Origin: Melioribacteraceae bacterium
Lineage (GTDB): Bacteria > Bacteroidota > Ignavibacteria > Ignavibacteriales > Melioribacteraceae
Reading direction: 5' to 3'
Assembly: GCA_030584085.1 (NCBI GenBank)
Contig: CP129490.1
Span: 3,257,511-3,321,510, forward strand
Length of the DNA stretch: 64,000 nucleotides
Shown here: positions 51,574-60,427 of the stretch, in pieces
Layout of the letters: every line of letters starts with the position of its first letter
Numbering within the stretch: the first letter of the stretch is position 1
Translations under genes and position numbers: made by a program
Notes under the pieces: model-generated
Told to the model about the DNA's origin: nothing
Databases searched by the model: none
What the model saw: the letters and a program-made list of their open reading frames with translations, nothing else

Positions 51574-52770
51574 ATGACATTTTTATGCATAGCAAGTTAT
51601 GAGAAGGGCTATGATTTTATGTTAGCTCTTAAAAAGTTAGGCGCTAACGTAATTTTACTGACTTCACAAAGTTTGGAAAGTGCAAACTGGCCTAGAGAGT
51701 ATTTAGACGATATTTATTATATGCCCGATGTAAACAAAGAATGGAATATGAATGATGTCATTAATGCAGTTAGTTATTTAGCACGCTCCGTTAAAATAGA
51801 TAGAATTGTTGCTCTCGATGATTTTGATGTTGAGAAGGCAGCAAAGTTAAGAGAACATTTACGCGTTCCCGGTATGGGTGATACAACTGCTCGGTACTTC
51901 AGGGATAAACTTGCAATGCGAATGCGGGCAAAGGAAGTTGGAATCAATGCACCCGAATTTGTTCACATATTGAATTATGATGAAATTAAAATTTTTATAA
52001 GACTTTTTGATCCACCTTATGTTTTAAAACCAAGAATGCAAGCCGGTGCAATTGGAATTAAAAAAATTACTTCACCTTCAGAACTTTGGAATGCCATAGA
52101 AAATCTTGGTGATGATCAGTCTTTTTACCTTTTGGAACAGTTTATTCCCGGAGATATTTATCATGTGGATTCGATTATATACAACAATGAGATAAAGTTT
52201 GCAATTACGAGCAAGTACGGTCATCCACCGATGGAAGTTGCTCATGAAGGTAGAGTTTTTACAAGCCGGACTATCCAAAAAGAAACGAATGAAGACAAAG
52301 CATTGAAGTTAATGAACATACAAGTATTAAACGCAATGGGGTTGCTTCGCGGAGTTTCTCATACCGAATTTATAAAAGCTAAAAGCGATGGTAAGTTTTA
52401 TTTTCTTGAAACATCCGCACGTGTAGGAGGAGCAAATTTGCATGAACTTGTTAAAGCCGCAAGTGGAATTAATCTCTGGGAAGAATGGGCAAAAATTGAA
52501 TTGCTTGGCGGCAAAGGCGATTATGAATTACCAAGTATTGAGAACAATCATGCTGCAATTTTACTTTCACTTGCTAAACAAGAATGGCCGGATATGAATG
52601 CTTTCCATGATGAAGAAGTCGTTTGGCGACTAAACAAAAAAAATCACGTGGGAGTAATTGTAAAATCAGAAAACTATGATAGAATTACCGAATTGATTAA
52701 TGAATATGTGAAAAAATTTTACGATGAATTTTTTGCAAGTTACCCTGCACCGGAAAAGCCTACGGATTAG
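51574..52770 (+). CDS. ATP-grasp family ligase
   Basis: A 398-residue ATP-grasp enzyme (carbamoyl-phosphate-synthase-L/biotin-carboxylase-like). An N-terminal pre-ATP-grasp domain about 1-110 is followed by DKLAMRMRAKEVGI. ATP site elements: YVLKPRMQAGAIGIKKI near 150, LLEQFIPGDIYHVDSII near 185, and the Mg-binding FLETSARVGGANLHELV near 285. The substrate acid and amine are not predictable; peptide, lipid or secondary-metabolite ligation are possible. No signal peptide. It is convergent with the P5C dehydrogenase gene. Confidence 0.9.
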   Translation: MTFLCIASYEKGYDFMLALKKLGANVILLTSQSLESANWPREYLDDIYYMPDVNKEWNMNDVINAVSYLARSVKIDRIVALDDFDVEKAAKLREHLRVPGMGDTTARYFRDKLAMRMRAKEVGINAPEFVHILNYDEIKIFIRLFDPPYVLKPRMQAGAIGIKKITSPSELWNAIENLGDDQSFYLLEQFIPGDIYHVDSIIYNNEIKFAITSKYGHPPMEVAHEGRVFTSRTIQKETNEDKALKLMNIQVLNAMGLLRGVSHTEFIKAKSDGKFYFLETSARVGGANLHELVKAASGINLWEEWAKIELLGGKGDYELPSIENNHAAILLSLAKQEWPDMNAFHDEEVVWRLNKKNHVGVIVKSENYDRITELINEYVKKFYDEFFASYPAPEKPTD

Positions 52771-52810
52771 AAAAAAAAGAGATTCCATCTTTCCAAAAGA
52801 TGGAATCTCT
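52771..52810 (-). terminator. Intrinsic terminator of the P5C dehydrogenase gene
   Basis: Perfect 14-base stem AGAGATTCCATCTT (52778-52791) / AAGATGGAATCTCT (52797-52810), five-base loop. On the minus strand it is followed by TCTTTTTTTT. It starts 13 bases after the pruA-like stop; on the plus strand no T-run follows. Confidence 0.93.
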
Positions 52811-52823
52811 AAGGTTAGAAAAA

Positions 52824-54452
52824 TTATTTCTGCATAAACGGATACTTCCAATCTTTTGGCGGATCGAAAGTTTCTTTCATTGTTCTAACCGACATCCATC
52901 TCAACAAATTCATAGCACTGCCGGCTTTATCATTTGTACCGCTCGCTCTTCCGCCACCGAATGGTTGTTGACCAACAACTGCGGCGGTTGGTTTATCATT
53001 TATATAAAAATTACCTGCAGCATTTTTTAGCTTATCCGACATTTTGATCAACGCATATCTATCTTGTGCCCAGATTGCACCGGTTAACGCATAAGGTGAA
53101 GTTGTATCACATAAATCCAATGCTTCATCAAATTTCTCATCTTCGTAAACATAAATAGTTAATACCGGACCGAAGATTTCTTCCTGCATTGTTTTAAACA
53201 TTGGATCTGTTGTAACAATTGTAGTCGGTTCAATAAAATAACCTTTTGAATCATCGTAATTTCCGCCGGTTATAATTTCAGCATCTTTAGATTCTTTTGC
53301 GTAGTCAATATATTCTGTAATAGATTTGAAAGCTGCATCATCAATTACGGCGGCAAAGAAATTAGTGAAGTCTTCTACATCACCCATTTTGATTTTCTTT
53401 ACTTCCGCAACATATTTAGTTTTGAATTCACTCCAGATAGATTTCGGAACGTACATTCTTGAAGCGGCAGAACATTTTTGTCCTTGATATTCAAACGCCC
53501 CGCGAAGTGCGGCAACTACAAGTGCATCAACATCTGCGGAGTTATGAGCAAAGATAAAATCTTTACCGCCTGTTTCACCAACGATTCTTGGATAATATTT
53601 CATCTTCGATAAATTATTACCGATAGTTTTCCACATACCTTGAAATACTGATGTCGAACCTGTAAAATGAATTCCAGCTAAATGTGGACTTTCCATTACA
53701 GGATTACCGACTTGTCCACCTGAACCGGGAACATAATTAATAACACCTTTCGGCAGACCAGCTTCTTCGAACAATTTCATTAACCAATAACCTGAGTAAA
53801 CCGAGCTTGATGCTGGTTTCCATAGTGATACGTTACCAACTATTGCAGGAGCTGTAGGTAAATTACCCGCAATAGATGTAAAGTTAAAAGGAGTTACTGC
53901 GAATATAAAACCTTCAAGCGGTCTGTATTCAACTCGATTCCACATTCCTGCGGGAGAGTAAGGTTGATCTGACATAATTTGTGTCATGTAATAAGTATTG
54001 AATCTGTAAAAATCAATCAGCTCACATGCTGAATCAATTTCTGCCTGATAAACTGTTTTGGATTGACCGAGCATTGTAGCAGCATTTAAAGTTGCCCGCC
54101 ATGGACCGGCAAGTAAATCAGCCATCTTTAAGAATATAGCAGCACGTTGTTCCCAAGGCATGTCAGCCCATTTTTTTCTGGCTTCAAGAGCTGCTTCAAT
54201 TGCCATATCAACTTCTTTTTTGCCTGCTTTGTGGTAAACTCCAAGAACATGTTTATGGTTGTGAGGAATAACCATTTCCTGAGTGTTACCAGTTTTGACT
54301 TCTTCACCACCGATAATCAATGGAACTTCAATTTGTTGTGATTTTAATTCACTTATTCTTTTAGTAAGTGCTTCTCTTTCGGGACTTCCTGGGATGTAAC
54401 TTTTTACTGGTTCGTTAATAGGTACCGGAACCTTGAAATACGCGTTAGACAT
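52824..54452 (-). CDS. pruA: L-glutamate gamma-semialdehyde (1-pyrroline-5-carboxylate) dehydrogenase
   Basis: A 542-residue aldehyde dehydrogenase that oxidises glutamate semialdehyde to glutamate with NAD+, the second step of proline breakdown. The ATG at 54452 follows TGGAGGTAGCAGT; the TTG at 54476 was not chosen. The catalytic Cys is in FEYQGQKCSAASRMYVP, the catalytic Glu in RIVGETGGKDF, and the N-terminus AYFKVPVPINEPVKSYIPGS is that of the monofunctional animal/Bacteroidota-type P5CDH. No proline dehydrogenase gene is in the window. A reductase-like gene lies 166 bases upstream. Confidence 0.94.
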   Translation of the reverse strand: MSNAYFKVPVPINEPVKSYIPGSPEREALTKRISELKSQQIEVPLIIGGEEVKTGNTQEMVIPHNHKHVLGVYHKAGKKEVDMAIEAALEARKKWADMPWEQRAAIFLKMADLLAGPWRATLNAATMLGQSKTVYQAEIDSACELIDFYRFNTYYMTQIMSDQPYSPAGMWNRVEYRPLEGFIFAVTPFNFTSIAGNLPTAPAIVGNVSLWKPASSSVYSGYWLMKLFEEAGLPKGVINYVPGSGGQVGNPVMESPHLAGIHFTGSTSVFQGMWKTIGNNLSKMKYYPRIVGETGGKDFIFAHNSADVDALVVAALRGAFEYQGQKCSAASRMYVPKSIWSEFKTKYVAEVKKIKMGDVEDFTNFFAAVIDDAAFKSITEYIDYAKESKDAEIITGGNYDDSKGYFIEPTTIVTTDPMFKTMQEEIFGPVLTIYVYEDEKFDEALDLCDTTSPYALTGAIWAQDRYALIKMSDKLKNAAGNFYINDKPTAAVVGQQPFGGGRASGTNDKAGSAMNLLRWMSVRTMKETFDPPKDWKYPFMQK

Positions 54453-54618
54453 ACTGCTACCTCCATCTTCCTTCAATTTCGAAATGATATTTATTCGTAC
54501 TTTTTATAAAAAAATGTATCAGTAAAAATAGTATTAACCCTTTGTAAACACAATCAAAAGAGGTGGAAATCGTCTTTAATTTGCTGCGTATTTTACGATT
54601 TTCGGTCAAAATCGAAAT

Positions 54619-55278
54619 TTATTCTTCAATCACAACTGAATCCGGTTCAGCTCCAAGATTTTTTAAAATTTGAGTGATGCTCTCAATGAACTTTGGCGGC
54701 CCGCATACATAAAAGTTCTGCGAAAAATCTTTAACATTATTTTTGAGGAATTGTTCATCAATTCTTCCATTGTGATGTTTTGTGTTTTTCTCTTGTGTTA
54801 GTGTAGTAATGAAATCATCCCCAAGTAAATCTTTAAATTCTTTTTCAAGAATTATGTCTCTTTCTTCTTTATTAGAAAACAAAAGTTTATTGCCTTCTAT
54901 TTCACCTTTGGTTTTTAAGTCACGTAGAATTGCAATAAAGGGAGTAACGCCTGCACCTCCTGCAATGAAGACACCTTTACCCTCATACTGTATTGCACCC
55001 CATGCATCTCCAATTTCGATTTTATCACCTGACTTCAACTCATGCATTTTATCAGTTACACCTTCATGATCAGGATATTTTTTAACGATGAACTGTAATA
55101 CTTCATCTTCTGCCATGGAAGTAAAAGTAAAAGGTCGTTTTTCTTTTCGCCATTTATCATCGTCAATATTTACTTCTGTTGCCTGACCAGGATTAAAAGT
55201 ATAGTCTTTTGGTTTTTCAACTATAAAGCTTTTTACATCATGTGTGACAAATTCGGTCATAAGAATTTTACATTTCAT
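54619..55278 (-). CDS. Flavodoxin/ferredoxin reductase-like FAD/NAD(P) oxidoreductase
   Basis: About 219 residues from the ATG at 55278, which follows GAGGTGATTAAA; the extension to 55383 was rejected. The FAD-binding site is RPFTFTSMAEDE near 45, the NAD(P)-binding loop IAGGAGVTPFIAILRDL near 105, and the C-terminal NAD site NFYVCGPPKFIESI near 190. There is no plant-type 2Fe-2S domain, so it must pass electrons to a separate carrier. The partner is not evident. It lies between the aspartase fusion and pruA on the same strand. Confidence 0.9.
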   Translation of the reverse strand: MKCKILMTEFVTHDVKSFIVEKPKDYTFNPGQATEVNIDDDKWRKEKRPFTFTSMAEDEVLQFIVKKYPDHEGVTDKMHELKSGDKIEIGDAWGAIQYEGKGVFIAGGAGVTPFIAILRDLKTKGEIEGNKLLFSNKEERDIILEKEFKDLLGDDFITTLTQEKNTKHHNGRIDEQFLKNNVKDFSQNFYVCGPPKFIESITQILKNLGAEPDSVVIEE

Positions 55279-55540
55279 TTTAATCACCTCTATTAATTCA
55301 GGGAATATTAATTTATGATATATAAAATGATACTTATAAACAAGTGAAAGTGATAATTTGTAGAGTGAGCGAAGAAAAAACATGTTGGAGAGATTTTTAC
55401 TGGATGTTCATTAGAATGCAATCGAAAACAGCAAATAAATTTATTTGAGAAAAATATTGCAAATATGTTATTGAGTTATTCTAAAATTGTAATTGTTAAC
55501 TCTTTCTGAATCAAAGAATTTCGATACACAAATAAAAACG

Positions 55541-57409
55541 TTACTTATACTTCCTCGGTTTAACCATGTTTTCAGGTTTTAGTAAATCATCTAGTTGATG
55601 TTTAGTCAGCCATTTCTTTTCCAATACTAATTCATAAACTCCACGATCTTGTTCGAGTGCTTCTTTAGCTAGTTTCGTAGATTTTTCATAGCCAAGCACA
55701 GGATTCAAAGCTGTTACTAATCCAATTGAATTTTCTACAAGTTCACGACATCGTCTCTCGTTTGCCGTAATTCCATCGATGCACTTGTATTTCAAAGTCA
55801 TCATGCCGTTTTTTAACATTTCGATGGATTCGAAAAGACTTTGGACTATTACCGGTTCAAAAACATTTAACTCTAATTGACCGCCTTCGGCCGCAAGAGT
55901 TACTGTTAAATCATTGCCTATCACTTTAAATGCAATTTGGTTTACAACTTCTGGAATAACCGGATTCACTTTTCCCGGCATTATGGACGAGCCGGGTTGC
56001 ATCGGCGGAAGATTTATCTCATTTATTCCCGTACGAGGTCCTGATGAAATTAATCTAAGATCATTACAAATTTTTGAAAGCTTTATAGCCAATCTCTTAA
56101 CGGCTGAAGAATACATCACGAATGCACCTGTATCTTGTGTTGCTTCAACTAAATTTTCGGCAAGTATAATATCTAGTTCTGTTACATCGCGTAAATGTTT
56201 AACGACTTTTTCGCTATAGTCCGGATCAGAGTTAATGCCAGTACCGATTGCCGTTGCACCCATGTTTACTTCTAAAAATAGTTTTGCATTTTGTTCAAGT
56301 CGTACAATCTCTTCCGCTAACGTTACTGCGTATGCTTCAAATTCTTGTCCGAGTGTCATGGGAACGGCATCTTGAAGTTGGGTTCGTCCCATTTTTATAA
56401 CATTTGAAAACTCTTTAGCTTTATTGTGAAATGATTCAATGAGATCTTGCAGAACCTCAATTAATTTTTTGTTGCTGTTGATCAATGCGATTTTAACAGC
56501 AGTTGGATACGCATCATTTGTTGATTGAGAAAGATTGACATGATTATTTGGATGACAATGATCGTAATCCCCTTTTTCATAGCCCATGATTTCAAGTGCG
56601 CGATTTGCAATTACTTCGTTTGCATTCATATTTGTCGAAGTACCAGCCCCGCCCTGAATCATATCAACAACAAAATGACTGTGAAATCTTCCATTAATAA
56701 TATCCGTACATGCGTGAACAATTGCATCACTGATTTCTCTTGAAAGGAGTCCAAGTTCATGATTAGCTTGAGCTGCGGCAAGTTTCACCATAGCTAGCCC
56801 TTCAATCAAAGTTGGAAAAGAAGCTAAAGTAACGCCGCTGATGTTAAAGTTTTCCATTCCGCGTAAAGTTTGAACTCCATAATAAAATTCATATGGTACT
56901 TCTCTATCTCCAAGCAAATCGTGCTCTTTACGTGTACGTCCGGATTGATATTGAGCCGCAATATTAATTACACGAGTATTCGCGGAACGCATTCTTCGTG
57001 AAATTACTTTTGCAATATTTGCAAGAATCTTAAAACCGATTGCAGCGTTTTCATTAAATAATTCTCTAAACTTATCGCGGTTAATAACTAGAATTTCAGC
57101 TTCACCAATAGCTCTAGCCGAAGTTGAGTGAGGTGAATCATCTAGCAACGCACCTTCGCCTATAAAGTCATACATGGTGAATATTGCTAATCTTTTTTCA
57201 TCGCCAAATGGTGATTTTTTGAAAAGTTCAATTTCCCCTTTGGCAATAAGGAATAAATTCTTTCTTTGTACGTTTTCGCTAAAGAGAAAATCGCCGGGCT
57301 TGTAATATCTTTTATCTAATATTCCGGAAATACTGTCTAATTCTTGTTCGGAAAGTTCTTTGAATAGTTCAATTCGTGAAAGGAAATTGTTTAGATCGAG
57401 GTTACTCAT
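55541..57409 (-). CDS. aspA: Aspartate ammonia-lyase fused to an N-terminal cyclic-nucleotide-binding domain
   Basis: About 622 residues from the ATG at 57409. Residues 1-125 form a CRP-like cyclic-nucleotide-binding domain (FKELSEQELDSISG, LFLIAKGEIELFK, FIGEGALLDDSPHSTSARA). In the phosphate-binding cassette the Glu is kept but the Arg of P-R-x-(A/S) is His. After a helical linker, residues about 155-622 are a complete aspartase: REVPYEFYYGVQTLRGMEN, the GTSTNMNANEVIANRA block and the active-site loop GSSIMPGKVNPVIPE. The enzyme converts aspartate to fumarate and ammonia. The domain fusion implies ligand control of the lyase; the ligand is unknown and may not be cAMP. Confidence 0.92.
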   Translation of the reverse strand: MSNLDLNNFLSRIELFKELSEQELDSISGILDKRYYKPGDFLFSENVQRKNLFLIAKGEIELFKKSPFGDEKRLAIFTMYDFIGEGALLDDSPHSTSARAIGEAEILVINRDKFRELFNENAAIGFKILANIAKVISRRMRSANTRVINIAAQYQSGRTRKEHDLLGDREVPYEFYYGVQTLRGMENFNISGVTLASFPTLIEGLAMVKLAAAQANHELGLLSREISDAIVHACTDIINGRFHSHFVVDMIQGGAGTSTNMNANEVIANRALEIMGYEKGDYDHCHPNNHVNLSQSTNDAYPTAVKIALINSNKKLIEVLQDLIESFHNKAKEFSNVIKMGRTQLQDAVPMTLGQEFEAYAVTLAEEIVRLEQNAKLFLEVNMGATAIGTGINSDPDYSEKVVKHLRDVTELDIILAENLVEATQDTGAFVMYSSAVKRLAIKLSKICNDLRLISSGPRTGINEINLPPMQPGSSIMPGKVNPVIPEVVNQIAFKVIGNDLTVTLAAEGGQLELNVFEPVIVQSLFESIEMLKNGMMTLKYKCIDGITANERRCRELVENSIGLVTALNPVLGYEKSTKLAKEALEQDRGVYELVLEKKWLTKHQLDDLLKPENMVKPRKYK

Positions 57410-57488
57410 AATTTGACCTGAATTCTTTTTTTTTGAATACAACCAAAGTAATTTAAATGGGAGTGCTAATCAAATAAATTGAAGTAAC

Positions 57489-57536
57489 GAAAAAGGGATT
57501 AATTGAATAATATGATATTACTCAACCAATCCCTTT
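57489..57536 (-). terminator. Intrinsic terminator of the redoxin gene
   Basis: On the minus strand, AAAGGGATTGGTTGA (starting at 57536) pairs with TCAATTAATCCCTTT, 15 pairs including two G-U pairs, then TTC. It lies 22 bases after the redoxin stop codon. Confidence 0.8.
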
Positions 57537-57557
57537 ACTCAGGAGGCAAAAATTATC

Positions 57558-58157
57558 TTAATACTTTACAGAACACCCGTATGGTTTTGAAGTTTTTACT
57601 TCAACTTCTTTCCCTGACATTAATTCATCCAATGCTTTGGCTACATAATTTGTAGCTTTGGCTATATCATCTTGATCTGCCGATGGTATATCATCAATAC
57701 CACCTGCATATTCTAACACACCCTTAGGAGTGATTACGTACATATGAGGTGTTGTTTTTGCACCATATGCTTTCCCGGTTGCGCCCGTATCATCAATCAA
57801 GTATGCGGTAAACTTTGCTTTATGATCGCTTGATCTCTTATTGATTTCTTCGTTTTCAAAATTACCTTGCTTGCCCGGAACAGAGGAACAGATTGTTAAC
57901 CAAACTACATCTTTTGCGGTATATTTTTCTTGAAGCATTTGCATGTTGCCGCTTTCATAATGTTTCTTCACGAAAGGACAATCATAATTTATCCATTCCA
58001 AAACAACATACTTACCTTTAAAATCGGCAAGTGAATGTTCATTTCCATTACTGTCTTTCAAAGTAAAGTTTGGTGCCGCTTCACCCACTTTTGCTTCTGA
58101 TGCGAAAAGTGCTAATGATATAAATAGAAACAACGAAATTAATTTGAACCTTTTCAT
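57558..58157 (-). CDS. Exported thioredoxin-fold redoxin (AhpC/TSA family)
   Basis: A 199-residue periplasmic protein. Signal peptide 1-20 (LFASEA). The redoxin domain spans 24-190: AAPNFTLKDSNGNEH, then INYDCPFVKKHY with a single Cys60 at the peroxidatic position rather than a CxxC; Cys90 (LTICSS) and Cys195 (PYGCSVKY) could act as resolving residues. This form is common in Bacteroidota and cyanobacteria. It is 20 bases downstream of the DsbD-like gene, which probably supplies its electrons across the membrane. Confidence 0.9.
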   Translation of the reverse strand: MKRFKLISLFLFISLALFASEAKVGEAAPNFTLKDSNGNEHSLADFKGKYVVLEWINYDCPFVKKHYESGNMQMLQEKYTAKDVVWLTICSSVPGKQGNFENEEINKRSSDHKAKFTAYLIDDTGATGKAYGAKTTPHMYVITPKGVLEYAGGIDDIPSADQDDIAKATNYVAKALDELMSGKEVEVKTSKPYGCSVKY

Positions 58158-58177
58158 ACCAACTCCTTTATTTGTGG

Positions 58178-60274
58178 TTAATTGATTTTTTCAAGTGCTT
58201 CTAAAACTATTCCGGTCGTTAATATTTCCGGTAAAATTAATGGTTCACTTAAATTCTCCGAATAGATTACATAGAGTGGAACACTATTTCGTCCAAATTT
58301 CGCGAGAGCTTTGGTTATTTCATCATCACGCGACGTCCAATCTGCTTTCAGCGCAACTACATTCTTTTCATTAAGTTTTGCAATTACTTCAGATTTATTA
58401 ATTGCAGCTCGTTCATTAACTTGACAAGTTAAACACCACGCGGCTGTAAAGTCAATAAAAATTGATCTGCCCTCCGCTCTTAATTCATCAACTCTAACTT
58501 GTGAAAACTTCTCCCATTGAACGCCCGAAGTATTATTGGTAATTGTATTGTAATTGTTGAATGATGAAGCGGTAGTACTTATTCCGAAGAAAAGTCCGGC
58601 AATAATTAAGACGACTGTTACAATTCTTGATAATATCTTAACCGAATTCTTGTTATTAAAAGTTCCCCATTTACCGTATATCCAAACTCCTAAAGATGCA
58701 AGTAAAAGAGTCATTAGCAAAGATGCAACACCATCAGAACCGGTTTGCAATCCGAGAACCCACACCAGCCAGATCACTGTAGCCACAAGTGGAAATCCCA
58801 TAAATTGTTTAAGAGTTTCCATCCATGCACCAGGTTTTGGTAAAAATTTTAACCAAGCGGGGAAAATTGTAAGAAGTAAGTACGGGAATGCCATTCCAAG
58901 TGCAAGCGAAGTAAAAATTATCATCGTAACGATTGGTGGTTGAACAATTGCGAAGCCTAAAGCTGTACCCATAAATGGTGCGGTGCAAGGCGTTGCGACA
59001 ACTGTGGCTGTTACACCGCTCATAAATGCACCAAATGATCCGCTTTTATTTGAAGATTTTGATCCAATACTCATAAGCGAGGTTCCTATTTCAAAAACTC
59101 CAAATAGATTTAATGCAAACAAAAACAAGAACACCGAAAGAATAATAATGAACGCAGGTGATTGAAGTTGAAATCCCCAGCCAAGTTCTTCACCACCGGC
59201 TCTTAAGCCAAGTAAAGCCCCGGCAAGTATCCAAAATGAAATTAAAACACCAACTGTGAACATCAATCCATGATTTATAATTTTCTTTTTATCTTCACCT
59301 GATTGCTGAACAAATCCCATTATCTTAATAGAAAGCACAGGAAGTACGCACGGCATAAGATTTAAAATCATTCCCCCGATGAAAGCAAAAATTAACGCCA
59401 TCCAAATTGTTGAGTTATTTTTCAGCCCCGGACTAATTTGCTCACCAAACGGAATAATTACTTCAAGTGCTTTCTCGGAATTCTCCCCTCTCCAGCCATA
59501 ACTTGAAACTAAAATTCCTTTAAGCGAATCTGGATCAGTAACTTTGAAATCATCAAAGGGAATTGTAAGAATATAACCGTCACTTTTTTTTGAAAATTTT
59601 TGATCAACTGCATTTTGAAAGATGCTACCTTCGTATGGAAAGAATTCAATCTTTTCGACAATTGCAGATTGATCGGGGGACAGAATATTGATACTTACTC
59701 CACTTTCATTCTTGACAGAAGTAATTTTCCAATCAGAGTTTAATAATGGTAAATTAAATCTAGTATCTGCAAAAGCTTGTTGCCATTTTTGAATAGGTTG
59801 AGGTGTATCACTCTTGACAGGAATTGTTATTAAATGTTCCGCCTCGCCTGGAAGACATTCAATTTTACAAACAAGCCAGCTCGCTTCGGCAAAGATTTGT
59901 ACTTCTTTGGAATTTATCTCATTCGGAGGAGTAATTTTTGTTAAAAGAAATACCTCACCTTCATAACCAAAGTTTGCTAGATCTTCTAAGTATATTTTTT
60001 CAGGATACGGCCAATGGATTTTACTCGCCGTGAATCCCTCTGGTAATTTCCATTCTATCTTTGTTTGTAAACCGGCATCTCCTGCATTAAGCCAGTATGT
60101 ATGCCAGTGTTCATCCATTTTTAATCGCAGTGCTAACCAGAAAGGAGTCCCGGGTTGGATAGATTGAACTTCCGAAATCAATTCCGATTCCACATAATCA
60201 GTTCTGACGGATTGTGCATTAATATTGAGAATAGCAAATAATGCAGTAAAAGCAGCAATTTTAAGAATCTTCAT
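58178..60274 (-). CDS. Thiol:disulfide interchange protein DsbD/ScsB-like
   Basis: About 698 residues from the ATG at 60274 (ATG 60304 is also possible). Signal peptide 1-20 (NINAQS). N-terminal DsbD-alpha domain about 25-270 with the ScsB-like pair SWLVCKIECLPGEAEH. Membrane domain about 290-560 with the conserved helix cysteines NLMPCVLPVLSIK and ATPCTAPFMGTALG. C-terminal thioredoxin-like domain with Cys614-x2-Cys617 (AAWCLTCQ). It carries reducing power from cytoplasmic thioredoxin to the periplasm. The redoxin gene that follows is the likely client. Confidence 0.93.
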   Translation of the reverse strand: MKILKIAAFTALFAILNINAQSVRTDYVESELISEVQSIQPGTPFWLALRLKMDEHWHTYWLNAGDAGLQTKIEWKLPEGFTASKIHWPYPEKIYLEDLANFGYEGEVFLLTKITPPNEINSKEVQIFAEASWLVCKIECLPGEAEHLITIPVKSDTPQPIQKWQQAFADTRFNLPLLNSDWKITSVKNESGVSINILSPDQSAIVEKIEFFPYEGSIFQNAVDQKFSKKSDGYILTIPFDDFKVTDPDSLKGILVSSYGWRGENSEKALEVIIPFGEQISPGLKNNSTIWMALIFAFIGGMILNLMPCVLPVLSIKIMGFVQQSGEDKKKIINHGLMFTVGVLISFWILAGALLGLRAGGEELGWGFQLQSPAFIIILSVFLFLFALNLFGVFEIGTSLMSIGSKSSNKSGSFGAFMSGVTATVVATPCTAPFMGTALGFAIVQPPIVTMIIFTSLALGMAFPYLLLTIFPAWLKFLPKPGAWMETLKQFMGFPLVATVIWLVWVLGLQTGSDGVASLLMTLLLASLGVWIYGKWGTFNNKNSVKILSRIVTVVLIIAGLFFGISTTASSFNNYNTITNNTSGVQWEKFSQVRVDELRAEGRSIFIDFTAAWCLTCQVNERAAINKSEVIAKLNEKNVVALKADWTSRDDEITKALAKFGRNSVPLYVIYSENLSEPLILPEILTTGIVLEALEKIN

Positions 60275-60427
60275 TAATATTCCGATTGATTGTCCTTTAT
60301 ACATTTTATCAGCAAAGTGGTTTCTTTAAATCTTACATTTTTGTAAACAAAATGTCGGCTAAATTTGTTTAATTTTCGCAAATTTTATTTTTAATATAAG
60401 ATTGAAAATATCTCCGTTAAGTGATTA

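Noticed and set aside
54596-54614. Seven-base hairpin CGATTTT/AAAATCG just after the flavin reductase gene
   Set aside because: No T-run follows on the minus strand and the stem is short and AT-rich, so a terminator cannot be claimed.
58554-58943. 129-codon open frame antisense to the DsbD-like gene
   Set aside because: Lies wholly within the membrane domain coding region of a recognised gene; no start signal.
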